Shown here in pieces: positions 6,953 to 16,081 of a stretch of 64,000 nucleotides of DNA. How positions within the stretch are numbered: position 1 is the first letter of the stretch; each line of letters starts with the position of its first letter. This DNA comes from Chelatococcus sp. YT9. GTDB taxonomy: Bacteria; Pseudomonadota; Alphaproteobacteria; Rhizobiales; Beijerinckiaceae. The stretch is taken from assembly GCF_018398315.1 (NCBI RefSeq), contig NZ_JAHBRW010000001.1:3294501-3358500 (forward strand), in the 5' to 3' direction. The translations under genes were made by a program, and so were the position numbers. Below the pieces are notes generated by a model. It was not told the origin of the DNA. It ran no database searches and saw nothing but the letters and a program-made list of their open reading frames with translations.

Positions 6953-7473
6953 CGGATTGGTTTCGCTCGTGGCACGGTGCCCCGACGGACAACAAGTGGA
7001 TACTGATTGGTCGACGCGCTGGCGTAGCCCCTGGTGTCGTTTCTGCAATCTTCTGGGCGTTACTGGACCATGCTTCGCAACATGTAACGCGTGGTAACGC
7101 AGACGATTTCGACGTGGAAACCTACGCCGCTTTTTCCGGCTTCTCGGAAGAAGACATCCAGTCCGTTCTGCGAGAGCTGCGAGCAAAGGACGTCATCGTT
7201 GATGACAAGCTGGCCGGCTGGGAGAAAAGGCAGCCGAGACGCGAAGACGTTTCTAATCAACGCGTTAGGGAGCATCGCGAGAAAAAGAGAGCGCAACATG
7301 TAACGCAGTGTAACGCAGATGTATCCGGCGACACAGACGACGATCGTTCTCGACTACTACGCCAAGGTCCCGGCTCTGAGCGCATCAAATCCGACGAATT
7401 GGCTGCTCTCCAAGGCGCCGAATGCCTATCTGTACGGCTCACTGCTGGAATCAGCCTCCATGTCCGGCCCTGA
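6949..7473 (+). pseudogene. Phage replication-type protein, 3' end replaced by other sequence
   Basis: ATGA overlap with dnaB. About 125 residues from MTDWFRSWHGAPTDNKW look genuine: a winged-helix-like N-terminus found in phage replisome organisers, then a charged stretch with repeats of QHVT-x2-NAD. After about residue 125 the frame reads sequence whose true coding frame is another one, belonging to an adaptor-protein fragment (7319-7591). The simplest reading is a deletion that fused this gene to the middle of an adaptor gene near 7315-7330. The tail of the encoded protein would therefore be junk. Confidence 0.6.
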
Positions 7474-7591
7474 TGGCAGAATTCAGATCTGGGGCACGCA
7501 GTTTGACAGGGCTATGGCAGGCCTGCGCAACCAGGATCGTGGCGCACGGTATGCCCGAGGCAATGCTCGTATCATGGGGCCGACTCCATGA
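7319..7591 (+). pseudogene. C-terminal fragment of a head-tail adaptor protein
   Basis: The frame reads VLDYYAKVPALSASNPTNWL, then YLYGSLLESA and IQIWGTQFDRAMAGL, which align by eye with the C-terminal part of the next gene (YVALPPLASSTTNWLLTK, YIYGSLLPSA, IATWGTLLDKSLSEI). Only this C-terminal third remains; the N-terminal part is absent and the upstream DNA belongs to a replication gene in another frame. It keeps an ATGA overlap with the intact adaptor gene downstream. An internal start at 7319 exists, but no function is expected. Confidence 0.7.
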
Positions 7592-8199
7592 GTGTCACAA
7601 ACTATACCGAACTCCAGGCACGTGTGGCGAACGAACTGGACAGGGACGACCTCGCCTCGCGTATCCCCGAATGGATCGTTGAGTGTGAAGCGCGGCTCAA
7701 TCGCGAACTGCGCTGCCCTGAAATGGAGACGACCTCCTCTCTGACGCAGACGGCGGGCGTCTGCCCATTGCCGGCGAACTATCTCGAATATCTGTCGGTG
7801 ACGATCGCGGGCAAAGGGGAGCTAAAGCCCCTATCGGCCGGGCAGGCGAACTCATTCTTCGGCGGATCGCCTCCCAGTGGAACGCCGCGGTATTTCTCGG
7901 CTGACAAGGCCACCTCGACACTGAGGGTTTACCCGACCAGTTCCGACGCCGTTGATGTCAGGATGTATGTGGCGCTCCCTCCGTTGGCGTCGAGCACGAC
8001 CAACTGGCTGCTCACGAAATATCCCGAGGTCTACATCTACGGGTCGCTCCTGCCGAGTGCTTCATATCTGCTCGATGACGCGCGCATTGCGACTTGGGGC
8101 ACCCTTCTGGACAAGTCGCTCTCAGAGATAGCGGGCAAGATGACGGGGTCGCGTTGGGGTGTTGCGTCCCGGACAGAGAAGCGGGTGGAGCCGTCGTGA
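7588..8199 (+). CDS. Phage head-tail adaptor protein
   Basis: 203 residues starting MSVTNYTELQARVANELDRD. The N-terminus (IPEWIVECEARLNRELRC) and the C-terminus (NWLLTKYPEVYIYGSLL, then ATWGTLLDKSLSEI) fit the adaptor family seen in P22-like phages. It should bind under the portal to connect head and tail. A truncated paralogue lies directly upstream and is translationally coupled. Portal and capsid genes that normally precede it are absent from the window. Confidence 0.75.
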   Translation: MSVTNYTELQARVANELDRDDLASRIPEWIVECEARLNRELRCPEMETTSSLTQTAGVCPLPANYLEYLSVTIAGKGELKPLSAGQANSFFGGSPPSGTPRYFSADKATSTLRVYPTSSDAVDVRMYVALPPLASSTTNWLLTKYPEVYIYGSLLPSASYLLDDARIATWGTLLDKSLSEIAGKMTGSRWGVASRTEKRVEPS

Positions 8200-8429
8200 T
8201 CGCCCGCCCGATTGTAGTCGATGCCAGCGCTCCAGAATGGGTGAGCGGGGTGATCGTGGCGGTTGAGGCCGGCGACGTCGCGACAGCGCCTGCAGGTGCG
8301 CCTGATTGGGCGCAAAGCCTTGTTGATCAGATCAATAGAGACGGAAACGTGATCGCGGACGGCAGTGCCCCGCTGTGGGCCCATGATCTCGCCCTCCAGA
8401 TTACCCTGTCTCGCGCCGAAGGGGCCTGA
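8196..8429 (+). CDS. Phage protein of unknown function (77 aa)
   Basis: GTG start at 8196, overlapping the adaptor stop (GTGA). The 77 residues (VIARPIVVDASAPEWVSGVI) contain two similar Asp-Gly-Ser-Ala-Pro-x-W / Gly-Ala-Pro-x-W motifs, suggesting an internally repeated small fold. Not recognised. By place, a virion component or assembly factor. Confidence 0.6.
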   Translation: MIARPIVVDASAPEWVSGVIVAVEAGDVATAPAGAPDWAQSLVDQINRDGNVIADGSAPLWAHDLALQITLSRAEGA

Positions 8430-8430
8430 T

Positions 8431-9537
8431 ATGGCGGACGAATACTTCTCTCGGCCGGGTATGCCTGTCGACAACAAATATCGCCCTGAGAACATTCCCG
8501 GCTATCTGCGTTACAGCGACCCGCTAACGCTCGAAAAGCTGCCAGGTGGGCAGCTCGTGCCTACCGCGGACATAAGGTTTTCGAGCAACAGCGCGATCGA
8601 CCAGAACATCCGCAAGAGGTTCGGGCAGAACCTTGGGGCGGCGCTTGGGCCGAAGCTGAACACTGATATTTTCGAGCGATATGATTGGGCCAATCAGCCG
8701 CGCCAGGATAGGATGAACATCGACGGGACCTACGGTTCCACGCCGATCCTGACCGAGAAAGAGAAAGAAAGCCTGCAGAAGCAGCAGCAGGCGATGCTCA
8801 TCAACCAGTTCCGGGCGCAGACCTCGTTTGCTGATGCTTATGCGGAAATTGCTCGCGATCTGTTCGGGGATCAGGGTGGTGAGGGGTACGACCCGACGTA
8901 TGCGGATCTTGCCTCTGTTGATCCGATGTCAATCAAGGCGTTGATGCAAGACCCGACGCAATCCAACGGGCTGCGCCAGGAAACCCTCGATCTCATCAGC
9001 CGCGTCCAGCCCTTTTTAGATCCTGCACGGTCCGCTGACATCGGGATGAATTTCTCGGATGCCTACTACAAGATCAACCCTCTCGGCTTCGTCTCGTCCG
9101 GCCTCGACCCGAACTGGAATACGACCAGCAACTACATGTTCCCCGAATATGGCCAGGCGTCCAGCAACATGGGCGATTTCTTCATGGCTGATCGGAGCGC
9201 GCAGCTTGAGGCGGATGCACGCAATCAGCAGGCCTATGACGCCTATACCATGTCCAGCGATTATGCCGGCGGATTGATGCCTGAAGGGGGCTACAAGGGT
9301 TATTCCACGGCCGCGCCCTATGAGGGGACGAATCCCTTCACCTGGGGCAATGCGCCGGAAATGCCGGCCCAAAGCACGCCCTATCAGGTCCCAGGCCAGC
9401 ATCATTGGCAGAATTTCTGGCAGGGCAGTGGGCCCGGGTGGAACGGCACCGGCGGGCGCAATGCGGCCGGTGTCAAGAACGCGACCCTCAATTGGGGTGG
9501 GCCCTTCGACTTCAAAAACCCGTGGTCAGCAGCATGA
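8431..9537 (+). CDS. Phage virion protein, unknown (368 aa)
   Basis: ATG at 8431, one base after the previous stop codon; starts MADEYFSRPGMPVDNKYRPE. Rich in Tyr, Asn, Gly and Pro with few hydrophobic stretches, typical of a structural or ejected virion protein. No family was recognised. The 3' end couples to the next small gene by ATGA. It lies in the tail-gene block between the adaptor and a broken large structural gene. Confidence 0.7.
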   Translation: MADEYFSRPGMPVDNKYRPENIPGYLRYSDPLTLEKLPGGQLVPTADIRFSSNSAIDQNIRKRFGQNLGAALGPKLNTDIFERYDWANQPRQDRMNIDGTYGSTPILTEKEKESLQKQQQAMLINQFRAQTSFADAYAEIARDLFGDQGGEGYDPTYADLASVDPMSIKALMQDPTQSNGLRQETLDLISRVQPFLDPARSADIGMNFSDAYYKINPLGFVSSGLDPNWNTTSNYMFPEYGQASSNMGDFFMADRSAQLEADARNQQAYDAYTMSSDYAGGLMPEGGYKGYSTAAPYEGTNPFTWGNAPEMPAQSTPYQVPGQHHWQNFWQGSGPGWNGTGGRNAAGVKNATLNWGGPFDFKNPWSAA

Positions 9538-9740
9538 TTTCTTCCCCCCTCATGACCGATGACGAGATGGTCGCTGCATTCAACGCTTGGCTTGCATCCC
9601 AGGTATTCGAGGGAACGGAGGAGGAGCAGGCCGCGTCACGAGACGCGCTGATCGCGAAGCACGAGGCCGAAATGCAAGCGCGTCGGGAAGCGAGGGCCGC
9701 GGCGCAGCGCGACTACGACCGCAGGAACGGCCTCCGCTAG
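9534..9740 (+). CDS. Small coiled-coil phage protein (68 aa)
   Basis: MISSPLMTDDEMVAAFNAWL followed by a long charged helix (AKHEAEMQARREARAAAQRD). ATGA overlap upstream, and its stop is directly followed by the ATG of the next gene (TAGATG). Probably a minor structural or chaperone-like protein. Not recognised. Confidence 0.65.
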   Translation: MISSPLMTDDEMVAAFNAWLASQVFEGTEEEQAASRDALIAKHEAEMQARREARAAAQRDYDRRNGLR

Positions 9741-11556
9741 ATGGATCAGAAAAAGATCGACTTCAGGCCGGGCGTCGTCAAGGACGATTCCCCGCTCGCC
9801 AGCGAAGGGACATACAGCGACAGCAACTGGATCCGCTCGCGCCGGGGACGGCCCGAGAATGTGAAGGGCTTCGCGAAATACATCCCGACGCAATTCACCG
9901 GCAAGGCGCGCGGGGTCAAGGCGTGGTCAACCCTGGATGGCGTCCCTTGGTTCGCGTTCGGCACGTCATCGAAGCTCTATGCCGTGCGGGATACGGCGCT
10001 GATCGATATCACGCCGCGGCGGGCGGAAGGGTCGCTTGATAACCCGTTCAAGACCACAAGCGGCTCTCCGATCGTCAAGGTCCGGCACTATGGCCATGGC
10101 CTGAAAGCCGGGCAGAGCATCACGTTTTCCAACGCGATGCCGAGCGGTGGCATCACCATCAATGGCGCGTATACGGTCACGACGGTCCTCAGCAACGACT
10201 ATTACACGATCACACATTCCGCGAACGCGTCGAGCACGAACGACTACCCGGCGCCCGATCCGCTTGACCCACCCGAGGATCAGGTGTGGCCGAACTACAC
10301 GCCCGTGTCTGCCGGTGGCCGTGTGGACTATGTGGTTCCCTTCGTTGCGGGCGCTGAAAACGGCTCATCCTCGACGCCTGCCACCACATGGGACCTCGAC
10401 AATATCGGCGAAGTCTTGTTCGCGAACAGGACCGGCGATCCGATCTATATGTTCCAGCCGGCGCCGAACTATAACGAGATCCTGATCGACACTGGTTTCA
10501 CGAGCATCGGCAGCACCGGGACGACCAGTTGGGCGACCGGCGGAACAGCCTGGACCAGCCAATCAGGCGGGGTAGCGCGCTTCGTTCGTGTCTCCGGCAA
10601 CAACCCGAGCAACCTGTCCCAGAATATCCAGGGCAAGTGCAAGCCTGGCTACGTCTATGAATTCAGCGTCCAGGTAAGCACATTTACCGGCCCTGGTGAG
10701 TTTGACCTGCGGACGAGCCTGAAGATCCGCATCAATGCGGGCGATCCGGTCCCGTCGCTGATCGAGGTGGGGTCGGCGAGCCTCCCGATCACGAAGGCCG
10801 GGACATACAGCATGTTGTTCGTGTGCCCGGATAACCCGATCGATATCGTGATCACGGGCAGGGCTGGGGAGGACACGACACAGGTCAACCTCACAGCGCC
10901 AAGCCTGAAGCTTCTTGGCCGCGCGACCTACATCTCACAGGCTCCGCAGACTGTGGACCACATGTTTGCATCCCCACATGGGGATCAACCCCGCGTACAC
11001 CGAGCTGTGGTGGTTCTACCCCGATGCGCGGGATTCTGGCGGGGCGAACACGGAATGCTCCCGCGCTTATGCCTATAACTGGGCGGAAAACCATTTCCAT
11101 CCGCATCTGATCGGGCGATCGTCCTGGTTGCCTGATGGGATCTTCGCCAATCCGATCGCCTTTGGCACGGACGGCTATATCTATCGGCATGAATATGGCG
11201 GGACCTTCGACGGGACCGCGATGTCCGGGTTTCTCGAGACGGCCTATTTCGACATCGAGGACGGCGCCAATCTTATGCGTCTTGACCGTTACGTGGCCGA
11301 TTTCACAACGCGAAAGGGCTCGGCGCCATTCGTCGGAACGGTCACGTTGAAGGGCAAGCGCAAGATGCGCCCGCACGGGTCTGAGACGACCGACACGCTT
11401 GGCACCATCACGTCATCTACGCAGAAGAACGACTTTATCTTCAAGGAATGCCGACAGATGAAGTTGCGCTGGGAATTCGCCGGGACGGTCAGCAACTGTG
11501 ATCTTCGCTGGGGTGTCATGTCGGTGAGTATCAAGAAAAGCGGATCGCAGCGGTAG
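9741..11556 (+). pseudogene. Large phage tail/structural protein, broken by frame change
   Basis: The first frame (9741-11078) encodes a coherent protein from MDQKKIDFRPGVVKDDSPLA to about VDHMFASPHG near 10980, then turns into low-quality sequence. From there another frame continues to 11556 with a coherent C-terminus (INPAYTELWWFYPDARDSGG to VSIKKSGSQR). In related virion proteins a sizeable segment normally lies between the first part and the ELWWFYP motif, so an internal deletion plus frame change is likely, not a single-base error. An ATCCCC-ACAT-GGGGAT inverted repeat (10970-10985) sits at the joint. The family resembles P22 gp10-type tail accessory or stabilisation proteins in place and size; this assignment is tentative. 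Confidence 0.6.
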
Positions 11557-11600
11557 CTCTGCTCCACACCAATTCTATTCTATCATCCTGAGAGGCCGCG

Positions 11601-12848
11601 ATGGCGACGACATCACAGTCCACTTATTACTATCCGTGGATGAACCAGGCGACCCAGGACGTCTACAACTGGGGCAAGGGCATGGTCAGCCCGTGGCTCC
11701 AGAACGCCCCGTCCAACGTTGTCGCCGGCATCAACCCCGACATGGAGATGGCCTATGGCTTGACCCGTGACCTTGCCCAGTCGGCTTTCGGGCGGCCGGG
11801 CGGCAGCCCCTTCGACTTCAGGACCGATAGCCAAACGACGTTCAATCCACAGGCCAGCTTGGGGCAAGCCGCGCTCGCGAGCGCAGCGACCACCAGCATG
11901 GACGATATCACTGGCATGATGTCGCCCTATATGAAGGCAGTGACGGACGTTGCCCTCGGCCGGCTGAAGGACAACAGGGCGGATGCGAATGCCGAGATCG
12001 GCGCCCGTTCCGCCGCGGAAAGCCCTTTCGGCGGGACGGGAGAGGTTCTGCGCAAGGCACAGCTCGATAAGAACTATCTGAAGCAGGTCGCGGAAACGAC
12101 GGCTCAGGGGCGGCAGGATGCGTTCAACGCAGCGCAGAGCGTAGCGACCCAGAATACCGCCAACGAGCAGCAGACGAACCTGTCGAACGCCAATTCGCAG
12201 AATGCCATGACGACTGCGAATATGGGCGCTGCAAATTCAATGGAGCAGCTACGGGCCAACATGGCGGGCGATAATGTGTCCCGTCTCCTCCAGGCGTTCG
12301 GTCTGCAGAGCTCCTCTGATACCGCCTCGCAGAACCGCCAACTGCAGGCCCTGCAGGCTTTGATCGGCATCGGCAACCAGCAGCGCGGCATTTCTCAAGA
12401 GGCGCTGAATATCCCGTGGTCCATGCTTGAACGCCTCATGGCCCTTACGCCCAAGACTTACGACTCGCTCACGACGCAGACGGGAAGCGGCAACACTGCA
12501 TCGACCGGGCAGCAGGCGCTCGGCGGCCTTCTTTCCGTTCTTGGGCTGGGGACCGGCGGCGGAAGCACGCTTGGTGGCTCGCTTATCACGGGGCTCGGGT
12601 CTGTGCTCGGGTTGTCCGACGAGCGGGAGAAGACCGACATCAAAAAGCTCGGCAAAGACGACGAAACGGGCCTCGATCTCTATGCCTATCGCTACAAAGA
12701 CGACCCGAAGACGTATCCGAAGGTCGTGGGACCGATGGCACAGGATATCGAGAAGAAGTTCCCGCGCGCGGTGTCTGAGGTCGGCGGCAAGAAAGTCGTC
12801 AACACCAGCGGCAACAGCAATCTTGCCCGACTTCTGAAGGTGGCGTGA
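11601..12848 (+). CDS. Phage virion protein with C-terminal S74 intramolecular chaperone
   Basis: 415 residues from MATTSQSTYYYPWMNQATQD, ribosome binding site GAGAGGC. The body is Ala/Gln/Asn-rich and helical. The C-terminal about 75 residues form a peptidase S74 (ICA) domain starting LSDEREKTDIKKL, with the Ser and Lys of the autocleavage dyad, and YAYRYK / GPMAQDIEKKFP motifs. These domains trimerise fibre or ejection proteins and then cut themselves off. By position this is a tail or ejection protein. Stop and next start overlap as TGATG. Confidence 0.8.
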   Translation: MATTSQSTYYYPWMNQATQDVYNWGKGMVSPWLQNAPSNVVAGINPDMEMAYGLTRDLAQSAFGRPGGSPFDFRTDSQTTFNPQASLGQAALASAATTSMDDITGMMSPYMKAVTDVALGRLKDNRADANAEIGARSAAESPFGGTGEVLRKAQLDKNYLKQVAETTAQGRQDAFNAAQSVATQNTANEQQTNLSNANSQNAMTTANMGAANSMEQLRANMAGDNVSRLLQAFGLQSSSDTASQNRQLQALQALIGIGNQQRGISQEALNIPWSMLERLMALTPKTYDSLTTQTGSGNTASTGQQALGGLLSVLGLGTGGGSTLGGSLITGLGSVLGLSDEREKTDIKKLGKDDETGLDLYAYRYKDDPKTYPKVVGPMAQDIEKKFPRAVSEVGGKKVVNTSGNSNLARLLKVA

Positions 12849-14092
12849 TGGCGACATTGCTCGATCAAACCGTGCTCGGACCACAGGCGGCGCAGACCTC
12901 CACCTCTCCGCTCGCCGGGATCCTTGGCGTCAATCCAGGGGAAACGATCGGCAGCGTCCTTGGCGCTATCGGTCAGTCCCTGCTGACATCGCCATCCAAG
13001 AACCCGCTCCAGAACCTTCCTGTTGCGCTCAACAATGCGAACGCGCAGCGCCAGCAACAGGAACAACAGGTAAAGCAGAAGGCCGCGCTGAAGGCTGCCA
13101 TTCTGGCTACAGGTGAGGTTAATGAGGCCATGGCCGAAACCATGGCGCAATCACCGCAGGCCGCGCAGATCTGGCTAGAAGAGCAGCGCCGGAAGCAACA
13201 GCAGGCAAACGCAGATCGTGATTATAATCTCCGAGTTCGCCAGCTTGATACGCAACAAGAGAGTATCAATCGAACCGACACCTATAAGGATCTCGTGAAC
13301 GAAGGGCTTCAGCCCGGCACGCCTCAATTCCAGGAGGAATACAAGAAGCGCATCAATGGCGGCGCGGGCGGCAAGTTTGGTCTCAACCCCGTGTACGGCA
13401 CTGATGCTCAGGGCAACACAGTTCTGATGCAAATCGGCCCGAATGGCCAAGCCACGCAGACGAAACTGCCGGATGGTGTCAAGGTATCCAGCGGCGTCGA
13501 GAAGATCGACCTCGGCACGCAGTGGGGTCTGCTCGATAAGCGCTCCGGCCAAATGGTTGGTTTTCAGCCAAAGGACCTTGCTGGGGCGGCACGGGAAACT
13601 GCGGTCGGGAAGGCTCAAGGCGAGGCTGTTGTTGATCTCCCGAAGGCGCAAGGGCAAGCGGACCGGGCCCTAGCCCTTATCGACGACATCGAGAAGGACC
13701 CGAACCTCTCTTGGGGAACGGGCAAGACCTCCTGGACAACTGCTATTCCTGGAACCGGGATGTACGACTTCGGCCAGAAGGTTGCGCAGCTCCAGGGTCA
13801 GACCTTCATGGAAGCTTATCAGTCGCTCAAGGGCGGTGGACAGATCACCGAGGTTGAAGGTCAGAAGGCAGAGGCCGCTATAGCACGGCTGAACACGGCT
13901 CAGACCGAAGCGGGCTTCCGCAAGGCGCTCGCAGATCTCCGAGAGGTCATAATTGCCGGCCGTGCTCGTGCAGAAGCGCGCGCTGGCAAAACGGCGGGCC
14001 CGGGTGCGCTCCCTGCAGCGGCAGGGGCGGCCTCGGGCGGGGCGCCGGCCAAGCGCCTACGCTTCAATGCCCAGACGGGAGACTTTGAATGA
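12848..14092 (+). CDS. Phage internal virion / ejection protein
   Basis: 414 residues; ATG at 12848 in a TGATG overlap (a GTG at 12845 is also possible). A Gly-rich N-terminal hydrophobic segment (GILGVNPGETIGSVLGAIGQ) is followed by a Gln-rich coiled coil (NAQRQQQEQQVKQ) and a long mixed body. This layout is common in podovirus internal proteins that enter the host with DNA. The next gene overlaps by ATGA. No enzyme motif was seen. Confidence 0.65.
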   Translation: MATLLDQTVLGPQAAQTSTSPLAGILGVNPGETIGSVLGAIGQSLLTSPSKNPLQNLPVALNNANAQRQQQEQQVKQKAALKAAILATGEVNEAMAETMAQSPQAAQIWLEEQRRKQQQANADRDYNLRVRQLDTQQESINRTDTYKDLVNEGLQPGTPQFQEEYKKRINGGAGGKFGLNPVYGTDAQGNTVLMQIGPNGQATQTKLPDGVKVSSGVEKIDLGTQWGLLDKRSGQMVGFQPKDLAGAARETAVGKAQGEAVVDLPKAQGQADRALALIDDIEKDPNLSWGTGKTSWTTAIPGTGMYDFGQKVAQLQGQTFMEAYQSLKGGGQITEVEGQKAEAAIARLNTAQTEAGFRKALADLREVIIAGRARAEARAGKTAGPGALPAAAGAASGGAPAKRLRFNAQTGDFE

Positions 14093-15738
14093 TCGAAGTC
14101 GAGGCACCAGATGGCACGATCGTCGAGTTTCCGGATGGGACCTCGATAGATGTCATGCGCGCTGCAATGCAGAAGCGTTTTGGGGCACCGAACAACGAGC
14201 CGGTCCCGCAAGCGATTCAGGATTACGCCTCTGACGTGCTTTCAGGGGATAAGGGCCGCGCGCGGCCTGCCATCATCCGGGATCAGTTTGAGCGTATGCC
14301 CGCGGCGCAGAAGGCGCTGGTCGCTGCTGATGATATTGCGCGGCTTGCCGCTGACGGGTTGTCTCAGGGGTTCGTGGACAACGTCGGAGGCAAGATCAGC
14401 GAAGCCATCGGGATTGGGCCCACAACAGATGAGCGGCGCCAGAACACCGAGGATGCAAGATCACGGGCTGAAGCAGCCGGAACGATCGCTGAAATTGGCG
14501 GGGCTGTGTTGCCCGCCGCTAGCCTTGCCAAGGCAGGGCTTTCGACGATGCGTTTAGCGCCACAGGCCACTGCAGCCGCGAGTGCATTGCTTCCTGGCGG
14601 CTTGGCCGGTGCTGGGGGGCTCGCGGCTCGGTCTGGGCTCATGGCTGCCGAGGGTGCCGGTTGGGGCGCTCTGAATGCCCTTGGTCACGGCGAAGATGTA
14701 TCAGACGGCGCCCGAACAGGCGCCATCGCAGGAGCGGCTGGCAACGTGCTCGGCGAAGGCGCGTCGAAGGCATTGGGCGCAATCGCCGGACGATTCAACA
14801 AGACACCCGACGTGCCCTCGCTTGATGCGCTGCGTGCCGGGGCCGATGATGCATATAGGGCATCGGAGAAGGCGGGCGTCGTCGTGAAGCCCGAAGCAGT
14901 GCAGCGCCTGTCTAGCGAGATCAAAGGCGCGCTGGCAGAGAAGGGCTATCTGCCGCGGCTCCAGCCTAAGGTCGCGGCCGTTCTCGACGAGTTGGATAAG
15001 GTTGCCGAGGGCAACGTAACCCTGAAGGGCGTTGACGTCCTGCGCCGCGTAGCCAATGCGGCTAAGACAGACGTGGACCCGAGCACTAAGATGCTGGGTG
15101 GCGATATCGTAGCGAAGATCGACGGGTTTCTGGACAATCTCAACCTCAACGACGTCCTCACCGGAAACAGGACCGAGGGCGTGAAGGCGCTTCAGGAAGG
15201 GCGCAAGCTCTGGTCGCAGGTTCGCAAGTCGGAGATGATCGACGAAGCCATGGAGAAGGCCGCACTTCAGGCGGCATCGAGCGGATCAGGCGCCAATGTG
15301 GACAACGCCATTCGTCAGCAGTTCAAGTCCATCCTGAACTCAAAGAAGGGTCGCAATCTGACCGCGGACGAGCGCGCCGCGATGATGGAAGTCGTCAAGG
15401 GCGGATCCATGCAGAACCTGCTGCGCTTGTTCGGCAAGCTTGCGCCCACGGGTGTTGTCTCGACGGGCCTTTCGACCGGCATTGGGTCGTTGCTTGGTGG
15501 GGCCATCGGTGCTGCTGCGGTGCCGGTTGCCGGCATGGCAGCAAAGACAGCGGCCGACGCGATCACGCCGCGGAATGTGGATCAGCTATCGCGCATCGTT
15601 CGCTCAGGGGGAAGCGCTGCGGCGACCCAAGCTGCGCCAAATGCCGTTCAACGCCTTGCCAGCTCGGAACGCGAGGCTCTTTCGCGTCTGCTCACGCAGA
15701 TCGGCATCCGTGTCCCCGACATGCTTGCGCTTCCGTGA
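14089..15738 (+). CDS. Phage ejection protein with glycine-rich hydrophobic segments
   Basis: 549 residues, ATGA overlap. N-terminus MIEVEAPDGTIVEFPDGTSI is a short domain often found at the start of phage ejection proteins; two Gly/Ala-rich hydrophobic stretches follow (about residues 145-215 and 450-480, e.g. GVVSTGLSTGIGSLLGGAIG) with helical parts between. Such segments may insert in the host membrane to form the DNA channel. Its last 135 bases overlap a leftward membrane-protein frame. It is the last gene of the rightward virion block before the accessory island. Confidence 0.7.
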   Translation: MIEVEAPDGTIVEFPDGTSIDVMRAAMQKRFGAPNNEPVPQAIQDYASDVLSGDKGRARPAIIRDQFERMPAAQKALVAADDIARLAADGLSQGFVDNVGGKISEAIGIGPTTDERRQNTEDARSRAEAAGTIAEIGGAVLPAASLAKAGLSTMRLAPQATAAASALLPGGLAGAGGLAARSGLMAAEGAGWGALNALGHGEDVSDGARTGAIAGAAGNVLGEGASKALGAIAGRFNKTPDVPSLDALRAGADDAYRASEKAGVVVKPEAVQRLSSEIKGALAEKGYLPRLQPKVAAVLDELDKVAEGNVTLKGVDVLRRVANAAKTDVDPSTKMLGGDIVAKIDGFLDNLNLNDVLTGNRTEGVKALQEGRKLWSQVRKSEMIDEAMEKAALQAASSGSGANVDNAIRQQFKSILNSKKGRNLTADERAAMMEVVKGGSMQNLLRLFGKLAPTGVVSTGLSTGIGSLLGGAIGAAAVPVAGMAAKTAADAITPRNVDQLSRIVRSGGSAAATQAAPNAVQRLASSEREALSRLLTQIGIRVPDMLALP

Positions 15739-15918
15739 GATCCACCAAAGCATCAGCAGCAGCGTTGGGAACGCTACGTAGTCCCATCCACCGATATCCG
15801 GCATCCCGTTGGCACCAATCTTGATGCCGGCCATCATGACAATGGTGGCAATCCACCATGCCGGGCTCAGTGAGTTTGGTTCGTTGGATATGGTGTCCCC
15901 CGTGGTTGGCTGAACCAT
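15604..15918 (-). CDS. Small two-segment membrane protein (104 aa)
   Basis: The N-terminal 65 residues have two hydrophobic helices (PAWWIATIVMMAGIKIGANG and YVAFPTLLLMLWWISRKRKH) and lie in the free space after the ejection gene; the C-terminal tail is antisense to that gene and may be only fortuitous coding. No strong ribosome binding site precedes the ATG. It resembles small phage membrane proteins with unknown role. It would be the last gene of the leftward accessory cluster. Confidence 0.45.
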   Translation of the reverse strand: MVQPTTGDTISNEPNSLSPAWWIATIVMMAGIKIGANGMPDIGGWDYVAFPTLLLMLWWISRKRKHVGDTDADLREQTRKSLAFRAGKALNGIWRSLGRRSASP

Positions 15919-15940
15919 ACCACAATTGATAGGAGTTCAC

Positions 15941-16081
15941 ATGCGCATAGCTATCGTAGACCTTGTGGCCAAGATCCTTCGGATCACCGTCTACATCGGC
16001 GGAGTTCGTCGGGGCGCAAAATACGGCGCTCGCGGAGGAGACTCTATGCCTCAGGAGGATTTTTCTCCATCCAAGCATTAG
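15941..16081 (+). CDS. Small hypothetical protein (46 aa)
   Basis: ATG at 15941 with AGGAG six bases upstream, encoding [20 protein letters not shown] and a polar tail ending in DFSPSKH. The start is 22 bases from the start of the leftward membrane-protein gene, so the two are divergent. The 3' end overlaps the 3' end of the Cas2-like gene by 38 bases. No family was recognised; support is the ribosome binding site and the hydrophobic helix. Confidence 0.45.
   Translation: MRIAIVDLVAKILRITVYIGGVRRGAKYGARGGDSMPQEDFSPSKH

Noticed and set aside
7319-7591. A complete small structural gene with its own start
   Set aside because: It aligns only with the C-terminal third of the next gene and its upstream DNA belongs to another gene, so a fragment is the better reading.
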